A stretch of DNA of 7,897 bases. Origin: an uncultured Bacteroidales bacterium (GTDB lineage Bacteria; Bacteroidota; Bacteroidia; Bacteroidales; P3). The notes below the pieces were generated by a model. That model was not told the DNA's origin. It was given only the letters and a program-made list of their open reading frames with translations, and ran no database searches. The DNA lies in contig CAMXAS010000053.1 in NCBI GenBank assembly GCA_947179195.1, positions 1-7,897 of the forward strand. The letters are read 5' to 3'. Below are positions 1-6,814 of this stretch, piece after piece. The position numbers and the translations under genes are program-made. Every line of letters begins with the position of its first letter. The stretch's first letter is position 1.

Positions 1-3000
1 CAATAGATGGTGTCGTGGCTAATCATGATAGGCGCTTCCGGCGTATTGAAGGCCAACAGTTTAACCGTATCCCTGAACACTTCGCAACCCGCTTCGTCGC
101 GAACCGCCACCGGATAGCGACCGTTCTTAAGGCCGAAGAAGTCGTCCGATGTCGTATAAACCGGCGGTACCGCTATAGAATAGTAGAGCGTCGTGTCGCC
201 CGTGGCCACAATCGTGATGCTACCGTCGGCCAATTCGCAAGACGATGGATCCATACTCAAGACATCGACGATGGTCGGCGGACGGCTGATGAAGACAAAG
301 GCTTCCACCGTACGGCTCTTGCAACCGTCTTTCTCTTGATATACGTAGTAGATATGGTAGCCCGGCGTACCGTCCAACGGCAGGGAGTCGCCCACATGAA
401 CCGGCGCACCCGTGCACTCGGGCGCGGTGAACCACTTGAATTCGGCACCCGCCTGTTTGCAGGACGGGTTCAATATAATGTAGTCGGGCGACGAACCGAG
501 ACAGTACATACCCGTGTTCTTGAACACAGGCGCCATCGGTGCCGACGGGTCGTAGAGCGACACGCCCTTGACGGCCGATACACAGTTCTTGTCGTCGCGT
601 ACCTGTACGCGGTAATAGCCGGCCGTAATATTGGCCAAGACGTTGGACGAACCGAACGTGGTGCCGCCATCGTAGCTGTACTCGTAAGGCGTCGTACCCG
701 AGGTGGCGTTTACGGTGATGCTACCGTCAGCGGCCGAACATTCGGACGGGTTGACGGTGCGGAACGACATATCGGGATTCGGATGAATCGTCGGCGCAAT
801 GACGTTGGACGGGAACGGATGCGGGGTAACGCAGGCCTTTACCATGTCGTTGACATGGATGAAGCACTGAACCTTATCGCCGGCCTTGAGGCTTACGCGC
901 AACGTATCGCGACGGTAGGTATAGCCGTAGTAATAACTATAACCGTAGGTGCTGCCGTTGATGCGCCATTCGAACATCGTAATCGCCGACTTGATATTGG
1001 TGTTGGCACGGAACGTGATGGGCTGACCCGCACAGGCTTCCTCTTCATCGGCCGTGATTTCCAAAACGACATCTTCTATAATATGTAGCGTCATGGCGAC
1101 GGACGTGTCAATCGGGTCGCAGTAACCCGTGGCGATGACGCGGTAGCGCGTCAGGTTGTCGTCCATATCCACCTTGGAAATATCCAAGTTGCCGTTGGCG
1201 GCATAACTGTAGCGGCCACCTTCCGGCAGTTCGTCCCAATCGTTCGTGGCCGGGTTGAACTTCTGCCAACGGAACGACAGATCCACGCCCTTCGATACCA
1301 CCGTCAGAGCCGCCGCCGCATTGTTGCAGGCATAGACATCTTTGTAACGCGCCTGTACCGATGTGGCCGGCAGAATGGTCATCGTCATGCTTTCCGATAC
1401 CTGGCAACCATGCTTCGTGATGGCCGTGGCCGTATAGGTGGTCGTCTTGGACGGCGTGGCCACCGGGTTGGTAACCGTCGCGCTCGACAGACCCGTTTCC
1501 GGACTCCAGCGGACGGAGTCGGCCTGGAACGTCATGACCTTGAGACGGACCGGAATGTTCTGACAGATTTGCGTATCGGGCGAGATGCTCGCGATGGCCG
1601 GCATCGGCCAGATGTGCAACGTAACCGGGTCGGTGTTCACGGTCTTTTGAACCGGACAGTCGTAGGACGTGGTAACGCGGCAGTAAATCTGCGTAACGCC
1701 GCTGTCCACCAAGTTCTTGTCGGGCTTGTATGTGCTGCTCACCGCCGTGGATACCACCGAACCGTTGAAATACCACTGGTAGGACGGGGTACGGCCGGCA
1801 TACTCGTCGTTCTGTATCGCCAACATGAAATCGCTGCCGTCGCAGACCGCCGTATCGCCGGTAATCTTCGGCTGGGTCAGCATCCGCTTGTTGACCGTGA
1901 CGGTGATGGTCTTCTTAACCGTCGAAACGCCGTCGAAGACCGTAATCGTATAGACATTGATACCTACGGGCGCCACGAACTTGATGCTGTTGACCGAATC
2001 GGGTACATCGGCCAACACGCCCGTCGAGTCTTCGGGCTCGGCACTGTAAGTAAAGGTGTATTCACCGGAGCCACCGTAGGGATCGGCCATCAACGTTACC
2101 GTATCGTTCTCGCAGACGACGAGGCGTTGGTTCGCATCCACGGCCAACGGACCGCCCAATACGTTAATCTTGACGCTGTCGCGGTTCTTACAGCCATAGG
2201 TGTCTTCCGTTACCGTAACATAATAGTAGGTCGGCTTGGTCAAACGCACGGTGCGTTCTACATCCGTCCGGGCGTAGTAGGCATTCGTTATCTGGCAGTG
2301 ACCCGATGTTACCAACTGGTCTTTCGGCGTCCAGTCAACGTCCATCTTGCCGTCGTACTTGCTTTCGACATTCGCGAACAAAACGGTGTCGGTGTTGACG
2401 CGAATCGTGAAGTTGTCGCGCAGGTCGATGGACGGCAGATAACGGACCACCGGTTCGAAGACCGGCGACGGCGTCGGGTTCTCGTTGGGACAGTCGGCCC
2501 CGTTCGTAATCTTGACTTGAACCTTATCGCCCGGATAGAGCTTCGTCTTGAACGTATTGCTCAAACCCTGCTGTTTCGAAACGCCGTTGACAAACCATTC
2601 GATAACGGCGCCCGCCTTGAGCGGCACATCGGTCGTCACCTTCATCGTCACTTCGTCGCCGGAACAAATCGGTTCCGCACTTACGAGTGAAATGACCGGA
2701 TTGAGGTGGCAGAGGTCTTCGACCGTCAAAATCGCCTTGCGGTACTGCTGCCAAGGCGTGTTGGAGTAAATCGTGTCGTAGGTGTTGGTTTCCGGCACAA
2801 CGCTCGTTACGCGGCAACGGAAGCTGTAGCCGTCCATGGCCTTGGTCAGATTCAAGGACGGGAAGACACCGTACGGGTTGCGGCCCACACGGAGCGTGTT
2901 CGTATTGACGCCCTCGTAAGGCGTGAACGCATTGGTGAACGTATTGACCAAATCAACCCATACACCGTCGCCCTTATCTACTTGCCACTGATAGCCTAAG

Positions 3001-5120
3001 TTGATACCCGAAGCCGTAATGCGGAACGTGGCCATGGAGCTGTCGCAGGCCACCACGCTTTCAGCGTGCTTGATGATACGCGGTTCGGTAACGACATACA
3101 CCCAAGTCGTGTCGCTGACGCTACACTTCCAGGGTTCGTTGATGGTGGCTTTATAGCGTGTGGGCGTACGCGGGCATACCATCACGGTATCGCCGCGTTC
3201 GGTTATGGGTGCGAGGAAGGTGAGCGGCGTCCACGTATAGGTGGCACGTTCGCTACCGCCCGATACGCCTATTTCGACACATTCGCCGGGCAGGATGTAC
3301 TGGTCGGGGGTGATATCGATTTCAGGCTTATTGATAACATGGACGCCGATGACATTGGAGGTTTTCGGCTTGTAATCGACACAACGCAGGCTCGAATACA
3401 AATCCACCCAAACGTGGTCGCCGTCCTGCAGGTCGTTGACCAGATAGTCACCGCCCGTTTGTACCGAATCGCCGTTGCGGTACCATATAAAGGTAGGATT
3501 ATTACCTGTATTGACCGCCGTTTGCGTAAAGCGGACCGGTACGCCCTCGCAGGCTTCAATCGTATCGAGGTTGGTGGAGATGTCGGAGGCAATCTGTACG
3601 TTGACGCTCTTGTTGAGTTCCACCTTCATCGTGATGGGGGCCGAAACATAAGGACGGTCTGTAACGCACTCCAGACCCGAATAAACCGCTACGCTAATTT
3701 TGTGGCCGTTGTAGAGGCTGTCGATGACCACGGTCGAAGAATCGGGCACACCCGCCAAGGGATTGCCGTTCAAACGCCATTCGAAATGCGGCGGGTTCGT
3801 GTTGAGGCTATCGCTCCAACCGTAACCATGTGCTTTGAACGTTATCGGCGTGCCTTCGCAAACATCGAAGCCCGGCAAAATCGTATCGATAACCGCGTAA
3901 ATCTTTTCGGCTTTCTTGGCGCCGATGTACTTGACCGCCGTAGGCCAACCGTCTTCGTCGCCCGGACAGTTCTTGCTGACCAACTTGACTTCATACGTGC
4001 CCACCATGCTTTGGTTGAAGTTCGGACGCACCGGACTCTGTTCGGTCGAGGTCCAACCGTTCGGGCCTTTCCAAAAGTATTCGGCCCCTTCAATCGTATC
4101 GGTGGTCAGGAAGAGCGTATCCTTAGGACAAACCATCGAGTCGGCGTAGATGTGAATCGTGGTCGTGTCGCAGGGTACCGTCCGCTTGGCGAAACCGTCG
4201 GATATACCGCCCGCGAAAGCCGGTACGAATTCCGGCTTGGGCTGCATTTGGAGGAAACCGTCGGATATACCACCCAAATAAGCCGGATTGAGAATCAACG
4301 GGCTGTTTTTGGTGATGAAGCCGTCATTCAAACCGCCCAAGTATTGCGGCTGCAGAATAATCGGGCTGTTTTTGGTAACGAAACCATCGTTGAGACCGCC
4401 CACATACTGCGGTTGCAGGATGAACGGACTCTGACGGTCGGCGAAACCGTCGGAAATACCACCCAGATAAACCGGCGAAAGGAAGAAAGGACTTTGGGCT
4501 GTAATAAAGCCATCGTTGTAACCACCGAGATACTGAGGCTTGTAAACGAACGGCGTCTGCACATCGAAGAAACCGTCGCTGATACCACCGAGGTACTGCG
4601 CCTTGTAGATAAACGGCGTCTGCACATCGAAGAAACCATCGCTGTAACCACCGAGATACTGCGCCTTGAGAAGCGGTTTCTTTTCGCCCGTCGCATTAGC
4701 ATCGGCCATACCGCCCTTGCTACGCGGCAATACCTGCGTTTCGGTAACGAGCGTGCGGACCGCGTTGTTACCACCACTATGACCGCCATGATAGGGCGCC
4801 ACATCGCCATCCCATACTTCGGCTTCCGCATCTGCATCCGCCGGTACCGGAGCCGGCATCTCGGCCAAGGCCGAAGCGAAAGCAGCGGGCAAAGCCGGCT
4901 CAACGGCCGCTTCCAATTGCGCCACCGCCGACGTTTCCGCCGCACGGTTGGCCATCAGGATACGGGCGGCTTCTTCCGCACGCGCACGCGTATAGGCAGA
5001 CGCAGGCGCATACGAGGGCGTTCTCGACAGCGTAAACGCCGCCAAGGCCACCGTCAACGCGGAGCAGATACCGACCAACAAGGTCAGTCCGAAACGCTGT
5101 ATGGCATGCCGCCTATCCAT
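1..5120 (-). CDS. Giant multidomain Ig/PKD-like and SprB-repeat surface protein (C-terminus beyond window)
   Basis: Reading the minus strand from ATG 5120-5118 gives 1706 codons without a stop to the window edge, so the C-terminus is missing. The start is forced: an in-frame TAG lies two codons upstream, and no strong Shine-Dalgarno is visible. Layout: basic N-terminus and hydrophobic segment (about residues 10-32, signal peptide or anchor); Ala/Glu/Pro-rich linker (34-131); eight 21-residue GG..DGF repeats (153-320); about twelve Ig/PKD-like domains (321-1453), most opening with a Cys (331, 421, 524, 614, 692, 819, 1003, 1093, 1186, 1265, 1363); a SprB-type repeat (about 1454-1517); an Ig-like module; a second SprB-type repeat (about 1621-1686); and the start of another module. 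SprB of Flavobacterium is the mobile gliding adhesin, but SprB repeats also occur in non-gliding Bacteroidota, so gliding is not implied. Probable role: secreted or surface-anchored adhesin-like protein. Type IX export is inferred, because the sorting domain would lie outside. It follows the FGE-fold gene by 31 bases, suggesting co-transcription. Confidence 0.93.
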   Translation of the reverse strand, partial: MDRRHAIQRFGLTLLVGICSALTVALAAFTLSRTPSYAPASAYTRARAEEAARILMANRAAETSAVAQLEAAVEPALPAAFASALAEMPAPVPADADAEAEVWDGDVAPYHGGHSGGNNAVRTLVTETQVLPRSKGGMADANATGEKKPLLKAQYLGGYSDGFFDVQTPFIYKAQYLGGISDGFFDVQTPFVYKPQYLGGYNDGFITAQSPFFLSPVYLGGISDGFADRQSPFILQPQYVGGLNDGFVTKNSPIILQPQYLGGLNDGFITKNSPLILNPAYLGGISDGFLQMQPKPEFVPAFAGGISDGFAKRTVPCDTTTIHIYADSMVCPKDTLFLTTDTIEGAEYFWKGPNGWTSTEQSPVRPNFNQSMVGTYEVKLVSKNCPGDEDGWPTAVKYIGAKKAEKIYAVIDTILPGFDVCEGTPITFKAHGYGWSDSLNTNPPHFEWRLNGNPLAGVPDSSTVVIDSLYNGHKISVAVYSGLECVTDRPYVSAPITMKVELNKSVNVQIASDISTNLDTIEACEGVPVRFTQTAVNTGNNPTFIWYRNGDSVQTGGDYLVNDLQDGDHVWVDLYSSLRCVDYKPKTSNVIGVHVINKPEIDITPDQYILPGECVEIGVSGGSERATYTWTPLTFLAPITERGDTVMVCPRTPTRYKATINEPWKCSVSDTTWVYVVTEPRIIKHAESVVACDSSMATFRITASGINLGYQWQVDKGDGVWVDLVNTFTNAFTPYEGVNTNTLRVGRNPYGVFPSLNLTKAMDGYSFRCRVTSVVPETNTYDTIYSNTPWQQYRKAILTVEDLCHLNPVISLVSAEPICSGDEVTMKVTTDVPLKAGAVIEWFVNGVSKQQGLSNTFKTKLYPGDKVQVKITNGADCPNENPTPSPVFEPVVRYLPSIDLRDNFTIRVNTDTVLFANVESKYDGKMDVDWTPKDQLVTSGHCQITNAYYARTDVERTVRLTKPTYYYVTVTEDTYGCKNRDSVKINVLGGPLAVDANQRLVVCENDTVTLMADPYGGSGEYTFTYSAEPEDSTGVLADVPDSVNSIKFVAPVGINVYTITVFDGVSTVKKTITVTVNKRMLTQPKITGDTAVCDGSDFMLAIQNDEYAGRTPSYQWYFNGSVVSTAVSSTYKPDKNLVDSGVTQIYCRVTTSYDCPVQKTVNTDPVTLHIWPMPAIASISPDTQICQNIPVRLKVMTFQADSVRWSPETGLSSATVTNPVATPSKTTTYTATAITKHGCQVSESMTMTILPATSVQARYKDVYACNNAAAALTVVSKGVDLSFRWQKFNPATNDWDELPEGGRYSYAANGNLDISKVDMDDNLTRYRVIATGYCDPIDTSVAMTLHIIEDVVLEITADEEEACAGQPITFRANTNIKSAITMFEWRINGSTYGYSYYYGYTYRRDTLRVSLKAGDKVQCFIHVNDMVKACVTPHPFPSNVIAPTIHPNPDMSFRTVNPSECSAADGSITVNATSGTTPYEYSYDGGTTFGSSNVLANITAGYYRVQVRDDKNCVSAVKGVSLYDPSAPMAPVFKNTGMYCLGSSPDYIILNPSCKQAGAEFKWFTAPECTGAPVHVGDSLPLDGTPGYHIYYVYQEKDGCKSRTVEAFVFISRPPTIVDVLSMDPSSCELADGSITIVATGDTTLYYSIAVPPVYTTSDDFFGLKNGRYPVAVRDEAGCEVFRDTVKLLAFNTPEAPIMISHDTIY
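63..260 (-). other. SprB-type repeat 2 (divergent)
   Basis: Residues about 1621-1686 of the giant protein read 'DPSSCELADGSITIVATGD' and end in 'NGRYPVAVRDEAGC', the two ends of a SprB repeat. The central G..PY.YS.DGG segment is degenerate ('TTLYYSIAVPPVYTTSDD'). Between this and repeat 1 lies an Ig-like module (about residues 1520-1617) with 'YCLGSSPDYIILNPSC', 'FKWFTAPECTG' and 'GYHIYYVYQEKDGCKS', resembling the Ig-like domains that accompany SprB repeats. A further module seems to begin at the window edge ('NTPEAPIMISHDTIY'), so the alternation probably continues outside. Confidence 0.72.
570..761 (-). other. SprB-type repeat 1
   Basis: Residues about 1454-1517 of the giant protein match the SprB repeat pattern well: 'NPSECSAADGSITVNATSG', then 'TPYEYSYDGGTTFGSSN', then 'AGYYRVQVRDDKNC'. 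The family pattern is C...DGSI.V...G..PY.YS.DGG..F......L.AG.Y.V.V.D..GC. Such repeats occur in tandem in SprB, the gliding adhesin, and in many other secreted Bacteroidota proteins. This copy is intact. Confidence 0.85.
762..4160 (-). other. Array of about twelve Ig/PKD-like domains within the giant protein
   Basis: Residues 321-1453 divide into units of roughly 75-130 residues. Three types are visible. Type A (near Cys421, 524, 819 and 1363) reads 'C.G..V.F' then 'W..NG', a 'GD.V.V' or similar strand, and a second Cys. Type B (near 614, 910 and 1186) is the PKD-like 'W.P' form followed by a 'TT.Y.' strand and 'GC....'; the 1186 unit shows the typical 'WSPETGL' and 'ATPSKTTTYTAT'. Type C (near 331, 692, 1093 and 1265) has 'Y.W' with longer insertions, such as 'GYQWQVDKGDGVWVDL'. 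Known family members are beta-sandwich spacers in secreted Bacteroidota proteins. Domain borders are approximate, as they were read by eye. Confidence 0.8.
4161..4664 (-). repeat. Eight tandem 63-bp repeats encoding 21-residue GG-x-(S/N)-DGF units
   Basis: These lie inside the giant surface-protein gene at residues 153-320 and make exactly 8 x 21 residues with no indels. The core is [YF]-[LVA]-G-G-[YIL]-[SN]-D-G-F, followed by about nine variable residues with a frequent '[QN][ST]P' and then a hydrophobic stretch leading to 'PQY' or 'AQY'. The core aromatic residue falls at 155, 176, 197, 218, 239, 260, 281 and 302. Copies 1 and 2 (4602-4664 and 4539-4601) match at about 56 of 63 bases by hand count, and copies 5 and 6 share 'GGLNDGF.TKNSP', pointing to local unit duplication. 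A decayed in-register copy (GGMADAN, residues 136-142) lies just upstream at about 4665-4727. I recall short GG..DG repeats in other Bacteroidota secreted proteins but know no assigned function. Confidence 0.95.
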
Positions 5121-5151
5121 TATCTATTTTTTACGCTTTCAATTTTTATAT
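5121..5151 (-). other. Short A/T-rich intergenic leader of the giant gene
   Basis: Only 31 bases separate the TAG of the FGE-fold gene (5152-5154) from the ATG of the giant gene. The stretch is A/T-rich on the coding strand, ending 'GTAAAAAATAGATA' before ATG. It has no clear Shine-Dalgarno, no recognisable Bacteroidota -33/-7 promoter and no hairpin. This favours read-through transcription from upstream and the A-rich initiation typical of Bacteroidota. Confidence 0.6.
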
Positions 5152-6729
5152 CTATTCCGCATCGGCCGTACCACCGCCTTCCGGGTTTATGGTTTTAAGG
5201 CCAGCCGCCGTCCGCGCCCCCCTAAAACCGTAAGACGGATGCCGTGCCGCCTCCGATAAATCGGCATACTGCCTGTTCGATACTTGGAAGCCCCGGAAGC
5301 CGCCACCGGCAACCGGAGGCCAACCCTCCACATCGGCCGAGCCCATCATCGAAATCATACCGTCGCCATGGTTGGGTACGAACGAACGACCGTCTTCGGT
5401 AGAGACGTTAACGCAACGTTCCCACAGATTGTCGCTCATATTCATGACGCCGTAATACGTGCCGCCCGATTCATAGCGTGTGGTGGAGTCCTTGGCAAAA
5501 GCCCCGCAACGCATTACCCAAGGCGCCTTGCCCGTTTCCAAATAATTGGCATCCGGATCCTTAGCCACTTCGGTGGCCAAACCCGGATCGATGAACGGGT
5601 TTGAAACCTGTACCGGCCAGCCCGCCTTGAAAGCCCAAACATATTCGCCGCGGATAACCCGCTTATGGCCGCGACCGGCCTTTTCAAACTCCATTTCGGT
5701 AAACGGCCGCAAAGCCGACCAGTCCAAATAAGCCAAGCCATCGTCCCAGTTGAGGAAATTGCACGCGATGTTGCCGCCATTGCTCTCCCTATCCCAATCG
5801 TTGCCGTCTATGCTGTGGCCATACAAGGCCGGCAAGCCGTTGACCGAGCCGTTCCGAATACGGATGTAATTGCGGTATTGCGGGAAATTGTTGGCATAAC
5901 TGCCGAAAGACATCGCCCAACTTTTGTCGGCCGCCGCAGGCGATACCGGCACCCGCGCCATCTGCTGGTCGTAGGTCAATGTATTGAGGAAATCGACATA
6001 GGCGTGTTGCGAAATCTCGTGCTTCATAATATAGAACGCATCGAAGCCTTTGGGATATTCGTCCGGAATGGGCGTGCCCTTGAACGTCCAACCGGTTTCG
6101 CCCGTAATGATGCCCATGTCGGAAACCTGTTGTCCCGCTCCTATGCTGATGTCAGAGCCAATCGTGCGCAAGGTATTCGTGGAAACCCCATCGCCCAAGA
6201 CATAGGTACTTTTAGGGATATAGACCATCTCTATCGCGAACACGCTGACCACGATGGTATCGGTGGGTGCATAGCCATGGTCCTTATAATTAAACTTGAT
6301 TTTGATGCCTTCTATTTCGTTGGAACCGTTGCCTCCGTCGCGCCTATGAATGAAGAAGCCCGGACAACGGTTAACGCCCATGATGCTTTCTTCGGGGAAT
6401 TCCATGAGCATGGGCGCATTGGCGGAAGCATACGTATGCACTGAAGGATCGGTATCGATATACAGATGGTTCCATTCCTTCAAATCGCCGTAGTAATACT
6501 TGATGAACACCCAAGCCGCGTCCCAATTGGACCGCATATTATCCTTCCACGAGTGCTCCCAATAGAGATTGAAACGCACATAAGCCGTTCCGTCGGCCTT
6601 TTGATCCACCACCTCGGGACTGAGTACCATAATATTATTGGCCCTCAAACCACTCCCGACAAAGCCTGACAACAGAACCGCCAAAAGGCTTGTTCTTATT
6701 CCACCAAGTATTTTCTCCGTCAACGCCAT
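5152..6729 (-). CDS. Secreted FGE-sulfatase-fold (SUMF1-like) protein with N-terminal beta domain, probable non-enzyme
   Basis: A complete 525-residue protein. The ATG at 6729-6727 is forced by an in-frame TGA at 6756-6754 with no start codon between. Residues 1-30 form a signal peptide (K/R-containing start, 'TSLLAVLLSGFVGSG', likely cleavage near 'RA|NN') with no lipobox Cys. Residues about 31-165 are a beta-rich domain with 'SNWDAAWVF' and 'CPGFFIHRRDGG', which I recall from other Bacteroidota FGE-like proteins. The FGE fold spans about 167-508: 'EMVYIPKSTYVLGDG', 'GFDAFYIMKHEISQHAYVDF', 'ACNFLNWDDGLAYLDW', 'LRPFTEMEFEKAGRG', 'GVMNMSDNLWERCVNV', 'HGDG' and a final 'YGFRGARTA'. The paired C-terminal cysteines that bind copper in aerobic FGE are absent: no Cys follows residue 439. 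A binding or structural role is therefore more likely than formylglycine formation. The fold is also used by GldJ and GldK, but they are lipoproteins and this lacks their signal, so I do not assign those names. Confidence 0.93.
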   Translation of the reverse strand: MALTEKILGGIRTSLLAVLLSGFVGSGLRANNIMVLSPEVVDQKADGTAYVRFNLYWEHSWKDNMRSNWDAAWVFIKYYYGDLKEWNHLYIDTDPSVHTYASANAPMLMEFPEESIMGVNRCPGFFIHRRDGGNGSNEIEGIKIKFNYKDHGYAPTDTIVVSVFAIEMVYIPKSTYVLGDGVSTNTLRTIGSDISIGAGQQVSDMGIITGETGWTFKGTPIPDEYPKGFDAFYIMKHEISQHAYVDFLNTLTYDQQMARVPVSPAAADKSWAMSFGSYANNFPQYRNYIRIRNGSVNGLPALYGHSIDGNDWDRESNGGNIACNFLNWDDGLAYLDWSALRPFTEMEFEKAGRGHKRVIRGEYVWAFKAGWPVQVSNPFIDPGLATEVAKDPDANYLETGKAPWVMRCGAFAKDSTTRYESGGTYYGVMNMSDNLWERCVNVSTEDGRSFVPNHGDGMISMMGSADVEGWPPVAGGGFRGFQVSNRQYADLSEAARHPSYGFRGARTAAGLKTINPEGGGTADAE

Positions 6730-6814
6730 GCGCCAAAGGATTTTTACATCAAATCACAAAACCTTGCGGACGGCGCGGATAAACCGCCTCCGCCCGCTCA
6801 GGAAAGATATTCTT
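6730..6814 (-). other. 85-base intergenic region with no clear promoter
   Basis: This is the gap between the stop of the upstream FGE-fold gene and the start of the next. Apart from the hairpin it holds a short A/T-rich stretch (coding-strand 'TTTGTGATTTGATGTAAAAA') just before the start codon. I looked for the Bacteroidota TTTG / TAnnTTTG promoter; the partial matches have wrong spacing and lie almost on the start codon. No Shine-Dalgarno is visible. Confidence 0.5.
6766..6797 (-). terminator. GC-rich imperfect hairpin between the two FGE-fold genes
   Basis: The arms 6766-6778 and 6784-6797 are imperfectly complementary (GCGG, CGG and CGG blocks pair with their partners) around a five-base ATAAA loop. 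On the minus-strand transcript the hairpin lies about 20 bases after the stop of the upstream FGE-fold gene and is followed by AAGGTTTTGTG, a weak four-T run. It could be a leaky terminator or an attenuator lowering expression of the next two genes, or an mRNA-stabilising stem. The stem has mismatches and the T-run is short, so the call is tentative. Confidence 0.4.

Noticed and set aside
15..1088. 357-codon plus-strand open frame
   Set aside because: Antisense shadow of the SprB-repeat and last Ig-like domains; its product is Arg-rich with no domain pattern, and it ends at the complement of a rare CTA codon.
1108..1776. 222-codon minus-strand open frame
   Set aside because: It lies in a different frame inside the giant gene; only the long frame shows Ig-like motifs and stays open for the whole 5.1 kb.
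1410..2690. 426-codon plus-strand open frame
   Set aside because: Antisense shadow in the same codon register; the minus strand encodes continuous Ig/PKD-like domains here.
4161..4664. CRISPR array
   Set aside because: The 63-bp periodicity has no unique spacers; the repeats are contiguous, in frame and protein-coding.
5060..5072. Lipobox-like Cys (residue 19, 'LVGIC') in the giant protein
   Set aside because: Gly at -2 and Ile at -1 do not fit the [LVI][ASTVI][GAS]C pattern, and the Cys lies in the middle of the hydrophobic segment.
3066..5198. 710-codon plus-strand open frame with apparent ~21-residue repeats
   Set aside because: It is codon-aligned antisense to the giant minus-strand gene. 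Its repeats are the complement of the GG..DGF units, its product is Arg/Thr/Val-rich without recognisable domains, and it runs past the start of the real gene into the next one.
5665..6444. 259-codon plus-strand open frame
   Set aside because: Codon-aligned antisense of the FGE-fold gene at 5152-6729, which has clear family motifs on the minus strand.
5152..6729. Assignment as gldK or gldJ
   Set aside because: Those proteins share the FGE fold but are lipoproteins within a gldKLMN-type or gliding context. This one has no lipobox Cys and no gldLMN neighbour is visible.
6730..6765. Bacteroidota -33/-7 promoter upstream of the FGE-fold gene
   Set aside because: TTTG elements are present, but no proper TAnnTTTG box at 19-23 bases spacing was found, and the nearest match almost touches the start codon.
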